A stretch of 64,000 bases of DNA from Perspicuibacillus lycopersici (lineage in GTDB: Bacteria; Bacillota; Bacilli; Bacillales; Caldibacillaceae): positions 62,001 to 126,000 of the forward strand of contig NZ_JAOUSF010000005.1 in NCBI RefSeq assembly GCF_025660475.1, written 5' to 3'. The stretch's first letter is position 1. The number at the start of each line of letters is the position of its first letter. The position numbers and the translations under genes are program-made. This document shows positions 1-8,839 of the stretch, piece by piece. A model generated the notes under the pieces. The model did no database searches and had not been told where the DNA came from. It was given only the letters and a program-made list of their open reading frames with translations.

Positions 1-703
1 AAAATCCAGCAAATAATGTTCCACCATATGGTTTTAGTACGTCTTGTACGAATGTAATAATTTCATTTTTCTTGCGATCCGTGTAATACGTATCAAATAC
101 TTGTACAAAATGGGCAGCAAACAATGGATCATAGTGTTTTAAGGCGCGGACAGTCCATTTAGAGGTACCAATCCATTGCTGATTCGTCCGCAGCACAAAT
201 TCACTTACCAGCTCTGCCAACTGGTTTGCAATAAAAAGTTCTTCCGCTCGGTTTGAGCAACCGATGAAATCATCTAATGCATCTGTAATAAAGTAGCGTT
301 TCAACATAATCGTATGTAACGTCCACTTTTCTGGACCATTTGCTAGCAATTCATCCGCTTCTCTTTTAATATTCGTAATAATGCCCTCATCCTTTAAAAT
401 AATGCCCTCAGCAACCATATTCGGTAACGATGGTCTTGCCCTTTTATAATCATTTTCAAAATATTGCTTGTAAGACATTTTATTATGTACAAACGCTTCG
501 ATTGCCCAACCAAATTCGATAAAGGATTCCCGATAGGAAGTCGGAAATTGCTGATCAAAAATGACAATATCTAAATCGGATTTATCGGTAGCCTCACCAC
601 GAACAACGCTCCCTGCCAGTATTGCCCCTTGGCAATTTGGAAAATGAGAATCCACAAATTGTTTTGCGGCTTCTATTGGCTCAAATCGATTACTTTTCTC
701 CAT
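1..703 (-). CDS. Nucleotidyltransferase domain protein (C-terminus cut by window edge)
   Basis: The 234 visible residues start at an ATG preceded by GGAGGAA. A nucleotidyltransferase fold is indicated by GSVVRGEATDKSDLDIVIF at about residues 31-49, i.e. the G-S motif followed by a metal-binding D-x-D (DLD). The rest is helical, as in the C-terminal halves of aminoglycoside adenylyltransferase-like and KNTase-like proteins. The substrate cannot be read from the sequence; many such stand-alone proteins in Bacillaceae are uncharacterised. The gene runs off the left edge, so its length is unknown. It is transcribed in the same direction as htpG but lies downstream of the strong htpG terminator. 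Confidence 0.8.
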   Translation of the reverse strand, partial: MEKSNRFEPIEAAKQFVDSHFPNCQGAILAGSVVRGEATDKSDLDIVIFDQQFPTSYRESFIEFGWAIEAFVHNKMSYKQYFENDYKRARPSLPNMVAEGIILKDEGIITNIKREADELLANGPEKWTLHTIMLKRYFITDALDDFIGCSNRAEELFIANQLAELVSEFVLRTNQQWIGTSKWTVRALKHYDPLFAAHFVQVFDTYYTDRKKNEIITFVQDVLKPYGGTLFAGF

Positions 704-761
704 TTCCTCCCCCACTTTCTACTTTTTTTAATTATAAAGTAACGAGCAGCTATTGAATAGC

Positions 762-795
762 AAAAAAAAGCTCTACCATTTTTTATTGGTAGAGC
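762..795 (-). terminator. Intrinsic terminator of htpG
   Basis: A perfect 9-bp stem, GCTCTACCA / TGGTAGAGC (770-778 with 787-795), is followed on the minus strand by a run of eight T. It lies 9 bp beyond the htpG stop codon. Confidence 0.93.
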
Positions 796-803
796 AAATG
801 TGA

Positions 804-2687
804 TTATACCATCACTTTACACATATCATTCGTAAATTCTACAGGGTCTTCAATTGGAAGCCCTTCAATCAATAATGCTTGATTGTAGAGGAGCTTCGTA
901 TATAAATCTAGCTTTTCTTTATCTTTTTCAAAGGCAGATTTAAGTGATTCAAACACTTCATGCTTCGTATTAATTTCTAGTACTTTATCTGCTTTTACCT
1001 GTTGATTATTATTTGGCATTGCATTTAATACTTTTTCCATCTCAATCGTAATTTCTCCTTCTGTGGAGATACATACCGGATGTGTTTTCAGACGATGAGA
1101 TACCTTAACGTTTTTCACTTTGTCACCTAAAACGTTTTTCATGTAATCAAACAATTCGTTGTACTCTTTTTCTGCCGCTTCTTTTTCGGATTCCTTATTT
1201 TCCGATTCAATTCCTAAATCACTGCTTGATACAGATTTGAATTCTTTTTCTTGATAATTTAGTAGCATTTTTATCGCAAATTCATCAATGTCTTCTGTAA
1301 AGTACAGAATTTCAAAGCCTTTGTCTGCAACAAGCTCTGTTTGTGGTAGCTTTTCAATACGTTCATAAGATTCACCAGTGGCATAGTATATATATTTTTG
1401 ATCCGCTGGCATTCTTTCCACATATTCTGCTAATGTGACTAATTTCTTCTCTTTTGAGGAATAGAACATGAGTAAATCCTGTAATGTTTCTTTGTTTGCA
1501 CCAAAATCACTATAAACACCAAATTTTAACTGGCGGCCAAATGATGCATAAAACTTTTCAAATTTTTCACGTTCATTTTTCAGCATTGTTTCCAATTCAC
1601 GTTTTACTTTATTTTTAATGTTTTTGGCAATGAATTTCAATTGACGATCATGCTGTAGCATTTCTCTAGATATATTTAAGGAAAGATCCTCTGAGTCAAC
1701 CATACCTTTAACAAAACTGAAATAGTCTGGTAGGAGATCTGCACATTTGTTCATAATTAATACGCCATTGGAATAAAGCTCCAAGCCTTTTTCATATTCT
1801 GGCGTATAATAATCAAACGGTGTCTTTTCCGGAATATAAAGAATGGCATTGTAGCGAACCGTTCCGTCTACACTTAAATGAATATGTTTTAATGGCTTAT
1901 CAAAACCGTAGCGTTTTTCCTGATAAAAGTTTTCGTAATCTTCATCGGTTATTTCGCTTTTGTTTTTTCGCCATAGTGGTACCATGCTATTAATCGTTTC
2001 TTCTTCGGTATACTCCACAAACTCTTTGTCGTCGCCATCTTTTGGTTTACTTTTTGTTACATCCATTTTAATTGGATAACGTATAAAGTCGGAATATTTT
2101 TTTACGATATTACGTAGTGTCCATTCGTCTAAGTATTCATCGTAATTGTCATCTTCTGTATTAGCTTTTATTTGTAAAACAATATCTGTACCAACACTAT
2201 CTTTTTCCGCTTCTACTATCGTGTATCCATCTGCACCCTCGGATTCCCATTTATAGGCTTGGCCACTACCTAATGCTTTACTTGTGACAGTAACAACATC
2301 GGCAACCATAAATGCAGCATAAAAGCCGACACCAAATTGCCCAATAATATCAAAACCATCCTTTAATTCGTTTTCCTTTTTAAATGCTAAGGAACCACTT
2401 TTTGCTATTGTACCTAAATTTGTTTCTAGCTCTTCCTTTGTCATACCAATACCAGTATCGGAAATGGTTAATGTCCGGTTTTCTTTGTTAGGTACTATTT
2501 TTATGTAATAATCATCTTTATTAAACGTTAAATTGTCATCTGTTAATGCTTTGTAATAAATTTTATCAATGGCATCACTTGCATTGGATAATAACTCCCG
2601 TAAAAATACTTCTTTTTTTGTATAAATGGAGTTAATCATCATTTCTAAAAGTCTTTTTGATTCTGCTTGGAATTGTTTTCTTTCCAT
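804..2687 (-). CDS. htpG: Hsp90-family molecular chaperone HtpG
   Basis: Cytosolic ATP-dependent chaperone of the Hsp90 family, acting as a dimer on late folding intermediates. The N-terminal GHKL ATPase shows [13 protein letters not shown] (Mg/ATP helix), DTGIGMT and [15 protein letters not shown]. The middle domain carries LNISREMLQ, and the protein ends in a charged dimerisation domain. At 627 residues it has normal HtpG length. An upstream in-frame ATG at 2706-2708 exists, but GGGGGA lies between it and the ATG at 2685-2687, so the inner start was chosen. The gene is monocistronic, with a CIRCE element upstream and a terminator downstream. In B. subtilis htpG is not an HrcA target, so the CIRCE here is notable. 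Confidence 0.97.
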   Translation of the reverse strand: MERKQFQAESKRLLEMMINSIYTKKEVFLRELLSNASDAIDKIYYKALTDDNLTFNKDDYYIKIVPNKENRTLTISDTGIGMTKEELETNLGTIAKSGSLAFKKENELKDGFDIIGQFGVGFYAAFMVADVVTVTSKALGSGQAYKWESEGADGYTIVEAEKDSVGTDIVLQIKANTEDDNYDEYLDEWTLRNIVKKYSDFIRYPIKMDVTKSKPKDGDDKEFVEYTEEETINSMVPLWRKNKSEITDEDYENFYQEKRYGFDKPLKHIHLSVDGTVRYNAILYIPEKTPFDYYTPEYEKGLELYSNGVLIMNKCADLLPDYFSFVKGMVDSEDLSLNISREMLQHDRQLKFIAKNIKNKVKRELETMLKNEREKFEKFYASFGRQLKFGVYSDFGANKETLQDLLMFYSSKEKKLVTLAEYVERMPADQKYIYYATGESYERIEKLPQTELVADKGFEILYFTEDIDEFAIKMLLNYQEKEFKSVSSSDLGIESENKESEKEAAEKEYNELFDYMKNVLGDKVKNVKVSHRLKTHPVCISTEGEITIEMEKVLNAMPNNNQQVKADKVLEINTKHEVFESLKSAFEKDKEKLDLYTKLLYNQALLIEGLPIEDPVEFTNDMCKVMV

Positions 2688-2732
2688 TCGAGAATTTCCC
2701 CCTTCCATAGGATTCCGTCTTATATTTTTGTT

Positions 2733-2759
2733 TTAGCACTCTAAACTTGCGAGTGCTAA
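2733..2759 (-). promoter_or_regulatory. CIRCE operator (HrcA binding site) of htpG
   Basis: A perfect inverted repeat TTAGCACTC - 9 nt - GAGTGCTAA, identical to the CIRCE consensus bound by the heat-shock repressor HrcA. It lies between the predicted promoter and the htpG start, in the 5' untranslated region. Confidence 0.95.
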
Positions 2760-2770
2760 TTCCCTTTAAA

Positions 2771-2799
2771 TAATTATCATATTATCGATTATCTGTCAA
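2771..2799 (-). promoter_or_regulatory. Predicted sigma-A promoter of htpG
   Basis: On the minus strand a perfect -35 TTGACA (2794-2799) is followed after 15 nt by GATAAT (2773-2778), or after 17 nt by the weaker TAATTA (2771-2776). Transcription would start about 7-10 nt before the CIRCE, the usual arrangement for HrcA repression. The choice of -10 is an inference. Confidence 0.6.
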
Positions 2800-2909
2800 C
2801 TGATGATATTTTACGTTATTGTAAAATACTTTAAAAGATATCTTTTTTCATAATATTTATTTACTAACTATACTATATCGAGTATCTTTTAATTAAAGGA
2901 GTGATGTTG

Positions 2910-3488
2910 GTGATAAAATACATGAGTTATTTATATCAATTGGAATGTCAGATTTTTCGTAAAATTAATCACCATTTAAACAGGCGCTACTTGATTCATT
3001 ATTTTCATACCATCACTCATCTAGGTGGTGCAACGTTTACGATTGCAGCGAGTGTTCTATTGCTCTTTCTTTCCACTGGTTTAGTCAAATTGACTGCTCT
3101 TGCAAGTGTCCTTTCTTTAATTATTAGTCATATTCCAGTGGCAATTGTAAAAAAAATATTTCCGCGTAAACGACCGTATTTAGTATTAGACGAAATCCAT
3201 GTAACGGAAAATCCATTACAAGATCATTCCTTTCCATCGGGACATACTACTGCTATATTTGCTATTCTTATTCCTTTTATTTTATTTATTCCGTTAAACT
3301 CGATATCACTTTTCATGGTGTTTATCGGTGTTTCCGTAGCATTGTCTCGCATTGTTTTAGGGTTGCATTATCCGTCAGATGTATTAGTAGGTTGTTTGTT
3401 AGGAACATTTTCCGGTTATTTTTCTTATTATCTCGTTATGAACCTCCCGCTTCTAACGTTAAAGGAGCTTTTAGGTATAGCCATCTAA
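2910..3488 (+). CDS. PAP2-family membrane phosphatase
   Basis: A membrane phosphatase of the PAP2 superfamily, to which undecaprenyl-pyrophosphate and phosphatidylglycerophosphate phosphatases of Bacillus belong. All three signature motifs are present: K-x6-RP (KKIFPRKRP), PSGH (SFPSGHTTAIF) and SR-x5-H-x3-D (SRIVLGLHYPSD). There are about five membrane segments. AAAGGAG at 2895-2901 fits the GTG at 2910 (8-nt spacing); GTG/ATG codons at 2901-2906 are too close to it. A role in recycling the undecaprenyl carrier is a family-based guess. A 14-bp palindrome AAAAGATATCTTTT lies at 2833-2846 upstream and could be an operator. Confidence 0.88.
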   Translation: MIKYMSYLYQLECQIFRKINHHLNRRYLIHYFHTITHLGGATFTIAASVLLLFLSTGLVKLTALASVLSLIISHIPVAIVKKIFPRKRPYLVLDEIHVTENPLQDHSFPSGHTTAIFAILIPFILFIPLNSISLFMVFIGVSVALSRIVLGLHYPSDVLVGCLLGTFSGYFSYYLVMNLPLLTLKELLGIAI

Positions 3489-3628
3489 CATGAGACGTAT
3501 ACAAACAACGAATACTTGTGCGAATGGCTAGTTGTAGACATACACCTCGCATCCCTTCTCGTTTATTTTACGATTTAGAAAATGATTTATTTTTGATAAA
3601 ATTGTGTATATTTTTGTGAAATGAAGAA

Positions 3629-3659
3629 AACTCCCACTGTTTGATGGGAGCTTTTTTTA
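3629..3659 (+). terminator. Intrinsic terminator (probably bidirectional)
   Basis: Stem CTCCCA / TGGGAG with an 8-nt loop is followed by CTTTTTTT on the plus strand and preceded by AAAA, so it may also serve the minus-strand permease gene downstream. Confidence 0.8.
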
Positions 3660-3795
3660 AGGTTTCGTCTAGATTTGCGCTTTTTTCTAACGGGGTTCAC
3701 CTGCCTTTCTTTTTGTGGAGTCTTCGTGTATTCCGTCCGCTAAAGCATTTCTTTTTAATAAACATACCACATGAAATAACAACAATCCTTTAGTT
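3660..3795. repeat. Degenerate dispersed repeat, family B, copy 1
   Basis: Non-coding stretch. Its end, from 3770 to 3793 (CATGAAATA, one variable base, then CAACAATCCTTTAG), recurs at 42162-42185 with one mismatch in 24 nt. Related, more decayed copies lie near 18228-18330 and 35190-35460. It looks like a remnant of a mobile or hairpin-type element; no ORF is carried. Confidence 0.6.
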
Positions 3796-3818
3796 AATTA
3801 CCTTTATAAAAAACGAAA

Positions 3819-4583
3819 TTAAATTAATTTGATGCCACTAATTAGGATAAGAATGGCAACTACTGTGCGGAGTGGTTTTGGAGAAAATTTAGAAGATAAG
3901 CTACTTCCAATGATAACACCAGGTATGGATCCACATAGTAGATTAATCATTAATAAATAATCGATATTTCCAATTCCTGCATGCATGAAACCTGCTGCTG
4001 TCACTAATAGAAAGGCATGTGCTATATCTGTCCCAACTAATTCAGAAGGCTTTAATTTATAAAAAAGCAGCATTGCTACAGCAAATAATGATCCCGAGCC
4101 TATCGAGGTTAAACCAACGAGAAATCCAACAAATGCTCCAATAACAATCGTTAAAGTCTTTTTCTGCTCCAATGGCTTCTCCTGAATAGCATTCCATTCC
4201 AGTGTATTCTTTTTAAATGTTTTATAAAGCGTTGTTATCGCAACTAAAATAAGGACATATCCAAGGGCGTGTTCGATAATAGCATCCTGATTTTGAAAAA
4301 AGGTATCAAATAATCGAAGCAAGAGAACAGCGGCTATCGCACTTGGAATACTGCCTATTGCTAAATACTTAACTAATGTAAAATTTATCGTTTTTTGTTT
4401 CCAATGCTGGAGTGAACCAACAAGTTTTGTTATGGAATTATAAGCAAGATCAGTTCCAACCGCTAATGTAGGATTAATTCCTAATAAGATAAGAAGTGGA
4501 GTCAATAATGCCGCACCTCCAATTCCAGAAAGGCCGACTAAAAAACCAACAAAAAGGCCTAACACAATTATTCCAAAGGTCAT
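3819..4583 (-). CDS. TauE/SafE (TSUP) family membrane permease
   Basis: A polytopic membrane protein of the TSUP family, whose characterised members move sulfite, sulfoacetate or other organosulfur anions. It has two homologous halves, each opening with a glycine-rich motif (GFLVGLSGIGGAALLTPLL and GFLVGLTSIGSGSLFAV). At 254 residues it has normal family length. The start was moved from GTG 4590-4592 to ATG 4581-4583, because GGAGAG abuts the GTG but is 8 nt from the ATG. The sulfolactate/sulfite genes 2 kb away make sulfite or a C3 sulfonate a reasonable substrate guess, but there is an intervening gene and no shared transcript. Confidence 0.87.
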   Translation of the reverse strand: MTFGIIVLGLFVGFLVGLSGIGGAALLTPLLILLGINPTLAVGTDLAYNSITKLVGSLQHWKQKTINFTLVKYLAIGSIPSAIAAVLLLRLFDTFFQNQDAIIEHALGYVLILVAITTLYKTFKKNTLEWNAIQEKPLEQKKTLTIVIGAFVGFLVGLTSIGSGSLFAVAMLLFYKLKPSELVGTDIAHAFLLVTAAGFMHAGIGNIDYLLMINLLCGSIPGVIIGSSLSSKFSPKPLRTVVAILILISGIKLI

Positions 4584-4828
4584 ATTATCCACTCTCCAGA
4601 CTTGACCTGCCCCTCCGTAAAAAAAGGTATGTTCTTAATTTATGCTTCAGCAAATTGTCACGTCACTTGTAACAGGAGAAAATTCATTGGAAAGTTTTGG
4701 GATTGTAAAATTAGGGGAATGATTGATAGTAGAAAAAAATCTGATAATTACATTATAGAAGGCAATTTCTTCTTTATTCATCTTTACATAAAATTTTGCT
4801 TTCTATTTTTTCCTTTTTCGTTCTGTAT

Positions 4829-4860
4829 AAAAAATGAAGTGGAGATATTTCATTCTCCAC
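4829..4860 (-). terminator. Intrinsic terminator of the small acidic protein gene
   Basis: Stem GTGGAGA / TCTCCAC (4839-4860, 8-nt loop) followed on the minus strand by a T-rich tract. Confidence 0.85.
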
Positions 4861-4876
4861 TTGTCGAAATCAAATG

Positions 4877-5167
4877 TTATTTATCTTTATCCTCATCTTC
4901 TTCACCTAATGTTATTTTTTCACACCCTACATATAAGCAAGCATAAATATCCAATCCTGGCTTCGCTTTGGCTAGACCTTTTAAATATGGTTGAACTAAA
5001 TCTTTAAAGCTCTCTCCAACCCCCTCTTCTTCCAAAATACCGTACACATAAATCTTCTTCTCGTCAAACATGAACGCAATATTCCCAACCGCTTTATCAT
5101 CAGAATTTACCACATTTAATGCTTGAAAATGAGGGGTAATTACTTCAGGCGAGAAATATATTTCCAA
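4877..5167 (-). CDS. Small acidic conserved-type protein of unknown function
   Basis: A 96-residue soluble protein, not recognised. It starts at TTG (5165-5167), 9 nt after AAAGGAG. The predicted alternation of beta strands and helices (IAFMFDEKKIYVYGIL, then a helical DLVQPYLKGLAKAKPG segment) and two cysteines precede a highly acidic tail (GEEDEDKDK). It is followed by its own terminator and lies 61 bp downstream of the MFS gene, on the same strand. Strong ribosome binding site, clean ORF and terminator support a real gene. Confidence 0.72.
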   Translation of the reverse strand: MEIYFSPEVITPHFQALNVVNSDDKAVGNIAFMFDEKKIYVYGILEEEGVGESFKDLVQPYLKGLAKAKPGLDIYACLYVGCEKITLGEEDEDKDK

Positions 5168-5228
5168 ATCTATCTACTCCTTTTATTTAAATTTCTGTTA
5201 TAGCCTCTAGAATGGCTTTTGTTCTTTC

Positions 5229-6497
5229 CTATGTTAATTGTAATTTTTCGAATAAGGAATCTGTTTCAGAATCATTTCCCTTATTTGTCGATGGATGCTT
5301 TTTCTTCTTACTCACTCGAATTAATGCCATACACAGTAAAGCAACAAGTAAAGTTAATCCTGCAGTTGTTAAAAACATTCCTGTACGAGACCAGTCCATT
5401 AAAGTACTGTATATCGGCGGACCAATTGCAACACCTAGGAACCGGACGGACCCATACAATGAAGTAACAAATCCCCGTTTATCGGTAGCAACTGAGCCAG
5501 TAATGAAGCTATTGATACATGGAACGGTTAAGCCAGTACCAATACTACTAATGACTAATACTGCGAAAAAAGGGATAAGTTTTTCAAAAAAGCTTAAAGA
5601 TGCAAAGGAAACTGTCATTAAAATTAATCCTAAAACAATAAGCTTTTTCATTAGCTTCATGTTTTTCCCGATTTTACTACCAGTAATATAGGAAGTAGAT
5701 GTCATAAACAAAAGTGGAATCGCTAAAATTAATCCCTTCATCACACCATCAATTTGAAATTCCTTCTCCAATATTTCAGAAATGTAGAAAAGAATACCAA
5801 ATAGTGTAAATAAACAAGTGGCACCCGTTAAATAAGCAACCAATAACCATCTTCCCTCTGTCTTAAAGACAGATCCTAAACCTTTGACATATTGTTTTAC
5901 AGGTGGAGGATCCTTTTGCTTTTTCTTCTCTTTTATAAAAAATATCGTAAGTAATATGGACGCAAGGCAGAATATCGGAAAGGCAAAGAAAGCACCATAC
6001 CAAACGATTAAAGCTAATAATGACCCGATAATTGGACTAATTACTTTCCCAAATCCATTCGATGCCTCTACTAGACCTAGTACTTTACTTTGCTCTCCTC
6101 CTTTAAATAAATCTCCTGCTAACGCCATAGCCATGGATGTAGTCCCTGCTGCACCAATTCCTTGCATTATCCGACCTGCTAATATCCAGGTGTATGCACC
6201 AGAAAACCATGCAGATGCTGCTCCTGCTAGAAATCCGCCGATACCATACAAGGTTAGCGCAGGAATGACAACCGCCTTTCTAGTAAAACGGTCAGAAAAA
6301 TAACCTAATACAGGAATCGCAATAGCAGCAGAAATGGAGAAAACAGATATAACTAAACTTGATTGAAATTGAGAAATTCCAAGCTCTGTTTTCATCCTAG
6401 GTAAAATTGGAATCAACATCGAGTTTCCTAAAACAAGAATGAGGGGGATTGACCCGATGGCTAATATCGTTAAACCTTTGTGCTTTTGTTTTGCCAA
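5229..6497 (-). CDS. MFS transporter (YitG-like, possible sulfolactate-linked exporter)
   Basis: A 12-segment major facilitator superfamily protein of the drug:H+ antiporter type: motif A region [13 protein letters not shown] after helix 2, [16 protein letters not shown] in helix 4, and a motif-C-like [11 protein letters not shown] in helix 5. It starts at TTG 6495-6497 after AGGAGGAG. It is divergent from comA across a 209-bp region with an inverted repeat. In B. subtilis the sulfolactate genes yitA-yitD are followed by yitE, yitF and yitG, and yitG encodes an MFS protein. Position suggests this is the counterpart, possibly exporting or moving sulfolactate between compartments. A general multidrug pump is the alternative. 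Confidence 0.85.
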   Translation of the reverse strand: MAKQKHKGLTILAIGSIPLILVLGNSMLIPILPRMKTELGISQFQSSLVISVFSISAAIAIPVLGYFSDRFTRKAVVIPALTLYGIGGFLAGAASAWFSGAYTWILAGRIMQGIGAAGTTSMAMALAGDLFKGGEQSKVLGLVEASNGFGKVISPIIGSLLALIVWYGAFFAFPIFCLASILLTIFFIKEKKKQKDPPPVKQYVKGLGSVFKTEGRWLLVAYLTGATCLFTLFGILFYISEILEKEFQIDGVMKGLILAIPLLFMTSTSYITGSKIGKNMKLMKKLIVLGLILMTVSFASLSFFEKLIPFFAVLVISSIGTGLTVPCINSFITGSVATDKRGFVTSLYGSVRFLGVAIGPPIYSTLMDWSRTGMFLTTAGLTLLVALLCMALIRVSKKKKHPSTNKGNDSETDSLFEKLQLT

Positions 6498-6606
6498 GGA
6501 TTACTCCTCCTGACTGTTAATAAATCAACGCAAGTTTATTGTTTGATTTGAGGCTTGAGTTTATACAATTGGAAAAAGAATTACATAGGCTATCTTCTCG
6601 TGAACG

Positions 6607-6662
6607 TTAGGCGGATGCCTAATTATTGGTAAAAATCGCCCATTCATTACACATATGCCTAA
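6607..6662. promoter_or_regulatory. Inverted and direct repeats in the divergent MFS/comA control region
   Basis: TTAGGC - GGAT - GCCTAA forms a palindrome at 6607-6622, and the half-site ATGCCTAAT at 6615-6623 recurs exactly 40 bp further at 6655-6663, close to four helical turns. This is the arrangement expected for an operator serving divergent genes. The binding protein is unknown. Confidence 0.4.
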
Positions 6663-6706
6663 TAGTTGAATAATTTATCTCTAGAACTATAGAAGGAGGC
6701 ATTTCT

Positions 6707-7474
6707 ATGGATTTTTTAAACCTGCCAAAGCGAACAAAGAAAAATCGAATATATGGTTTAACATCTATTGCCGATTTTGGCATACCCATTGGACAATTAC
6801 AATCCATTTTAGAGGATTACAGTTCGTTTATCGATATTGCAAAAATTGGTATTGGCACTGCTTATGTTACACCAAATATAAAAGAAAAAATTGCATTATA
6901 TAAGGAACATAATATCAAACCATATTTTGGTGGGACATTATTTGAAAAATGCTTTTATCAAAAGAAAATTTCGGAATATATTGCTACGTTACATGCATTA
7001 GGCATTGAGTGGATTGAAATCTCCACAGGTACGTTAAATATTCCACTCCCTGAACGACTCTCCTTGATTCGTCAATTAAAAGAAGAGTTTCACTGTATTG
7101 CGGAGGTAGGATCTAAGGATGCAAATAATACGATGTCCATTGCTGATTGGAAAAATGAATTGGAATGCTTATTAAATGCAGGCTGTGAATATGTAATCAC
7201 TGAAGGAAGAGATTCAGGTACATCCGGAATTTATGAGAAAACGGGCGAGATTAAGTCGAATTTAATTCAGGAGCTTATTCAAGATTTAGATACGAAAAAG
7301 ATTATTTTCGAAGCACCAACTGCAAAGCATCAAATGTATTTTATTAATGAAATCGGTCCAAATGTGAATTTAGGGAACATAAAATTACAAGACGTATTAA
7401 TTCTTGAAACAGAACGACTCGGTCTACGTAGTGAAACCTTTTTTTTGGAGGACTTAGCATGCAAATTACCTTAA
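6707..7474 (+). CDS. comA: Phosphosulfolactate synthase ComA
   Basis: Adds sulfite to phosphoenolpyruvate to form (2R)-phospho-3-sulfolactate, the first step to sulfolactate (and, in methanogens, coenzyme M). The 255-residue protein has the ComA TIM-barrel sequence features: YGLTSIADFGIP, IDIAKIGIGTAYV, GGTLFEKCF, IEISTGTLNIP and VITEGRDSGTSGIY. GAAGGAGG precedes the ATG. The B. subtilis orthologue is YitD; sulfolactate is a major solute of Bacillus spores. The 3' end overlaps the next gene by 16 nt, indicating coupled translation. Confidence 0.94.
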   Translation: MDFLNLPKRTKKNRIYGLTSIADFGIPIGQLQSILEDYSSFIDIAKIGIGTAYVTPNIKEKIALYKEHNIKPYFGGTLFEKCFYQKKISEYIATLHALGIEWIEISTGTLNIPLPERLSLIRQLKEEFHCIAEVGSKDANNTMSIADWKNELECLLNAGCEYVITEGRDSGTSGIYEKTGEIKSNLIQELIQDLDTKKIIFEAPTAKHQMYFINEIGPNVNLGNIKLQDVLILETERLGLRSETFFLEDLACKLP

Positions 7475-8019
7475 TTCGTCATTTACCGACTGATTGGAAT
7501 AAAAAAACAAAACTACAAGGTAGAAAGGATATTCCTATCTCCCCCATTATTTTGGAGGATCAAATCCAAATTACGAAAAATCTAAAGAGATTAAAAAAAC
7601 TACCACAGCCTGATATGATTTTAGCTAGTACGCTGTCGCGGACAATGCAAACAGCAAATGCATATGGTTTTACTGCACAAGTCGATACCTTGTTAGATGA
7701 ATTAGATTTCGGTACATTCGAAGGAAGACCGAAAAGCTTATTAATGGAAATGCTAGGTGATCAATGGTTAGAAGAGCCATTACAAGTGGAGCTCGGAGAA
7801 AAATTAACACAGCTGCAGCAGCGCGTTTATTTATTTTTAAAAAAATATCAAACGTACACACATGTTCTCGTGTTTGGTCATGGGGCATGGATACGGGCGT
7901 TGTTATCGCTTATCCAAACAGGAAATTTAAACCAGATGAACAAGATTACACTGGATAATAATCAAATGATTACCTTATCCATTGATAAAAGTATAAAGGA
8001 AAGGAAGATAACGTTTTGA
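7459..8019 (+). CDS. Histidine phosphatase family protein, candidate phosphosulfolactate phosphatase
   Basis: A 186-residue member of the histidine phosphatase (phosphoglycerate-mutase-like) superfamily. The catalytic motif at the N-terminus reads LIRHLPTDWN, with R-H-L-P in place of the common R-H-G-E; the second histidine lies in VFGHGAWIRALL, and an acid-containing loop DELDFGTFEG is present. GGAGGA precedes the ATG inside the comA 3' end, and its stop overlaps the cysH start (TTGA). The expected second enzyme, ComB (YitC), is not encoded nearby. The tight coupling suggests this unrelated phosphatase dephosphorylates phosphosulfolactate; this is inference. Confidence 0.88.
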   Translation: MQITLIRHLPTDWNKKTKLQGRKDIPISPIILEDQIQITKNLKRLKKLPQPDMILASTLSRTMQTANAYGFTAQVDTLLDELDFGTFEGRPKSLLMEMLGDQWLEEPLQVELGEKLTQLQQRVYLFLKKYQTYTHVLVFGHGAWIRALLSLIQTGNLNQMNKITLDNNQMITLSIDKSIKERKITF

Positions 8020-8729
8020 TTACCCCATTAACATATGAAACTTGGGAAGATGAAGCTGTTAGCTCCATATTGAATGGCTTTCGGGACTATTTTGATGTGA
8101 TCAAATGGGCATACGAACAATATCAGGACGATGAAATTGTTTATGCCTGCAGCTTTGGTGCGGAAGGAATTGTGTTAATCGACTTAATTAGCAAAGTAAA
8201 AAAAGATGCAAAAATCAAATTTCTAGATACAGGTCTCCATTTTAAAGAAACGTATGAACTAATAGAAAAAATAAAAAAACGATACCCTCGTATGCAGATT
8301 GAAATGGTTCAACCAAATATATCTCTTAGTGAACAAGCTAAATGGTATGGTGAGGAATTATGGAAAGTCAATCCAAACCTTTGCTGCTATATTCGAAAGG
8401 TAGTTCCGCTAAAGGAAGCGTTAAATGGAGCAAAAGCATGGTTTTCAGGATTACGAAGGGAACAATCCCTATCTAGAAGCAAAACGGAATATATAAATAA
8501 GGATGAGAAATTTAAACAAATAAAAATTTGCCCATTAATTCATTGGAAATGGGACGATATTTTAACCTATATTGAGTTAAACCATTTACCATATAATCCA
8601 CTACACGATAAAGGCTACTTAAGCATCGGCTGTGCACCATGTACACTCCCAGTGTCAGAAGGTGATGATACACGTGCAGGTCGCTGGGCTGGACAGAACA
8701 AAACCGAATGCGGGCTACATCAAGGATAG
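8016..8729 (+). CDS. cysH: Phosphoadenylyl/adenylyl-sulfate reductase CysH
   Basis: Thioredoxin-dependent reduction of APS or PAPS to sulfite. The 237-residue protein has the PP-loop-like start YACSFGAEG, the paired cysteines of the [4Fe-4S] site (C123-C124 and C206-x2-C209), and the C-terminal catalytic ECGLH (C232). Presence of the CC/CxxC set marks the iron-sulfur type, which in Bacillus accepts both APS and PAPS. The start is TTG at 8016 overlapping the preceding stop, with AAAGGAAAGGAAG upstream. With no sulfite reductase genes adjacent, its sulfite is probably meant for ComA. Confidence 0.93.
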   Translation: MITPLTYETWEDEAVSSILNGFRDYFDVIKWAYEQYQDDEIVYACSFGAEGIVLIDLISKVKKDAKIKFLDTGLHFKETYELIEKIKKRYPRMQIEMVQPNISLSEQAKWYGEELWKVNPNLCCYIRKVVPLKEALNGAKAWFSGLRREQSLSRSKTEYINKDEKFKQIKICPLIHWKWDDILTYIELNHLPYNPLHDKGYLSIGCAPCTLPVSEGDDTRAGRWAGQNKTECGLHQG

Positions 8730-8839
8730 CATTCCTTTCTATTTATCTTGCTCAGTCTGCGGGAAAATTACGAAACCTTAGGGAAACAACTGAAAAAACC
8801 ACAATGGATAAATACAAATGAGAAAGTTGGGGAGGAAAA

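Noticed and set aside
4602..4946. 114-codon open frame on the plus strand
   Set aside because: It overlaps the minus-strand small acidic gene and its terminator, has no ribosome binding site, and the residues are low-complexity Phe/Ser.
5212..5691. 159-codon plus-strand frame opposite the MFS gene
   Set aside because: It is antisense to a clear MFS transporter; its composition follows from the opposite strand.
8730..8839. Possible SAM or other sulfur riboswitch before sat
   Set aside because: The 110-bp gap has no S-box motifs or terminator hairpin, and sat is read from the upstream operon.
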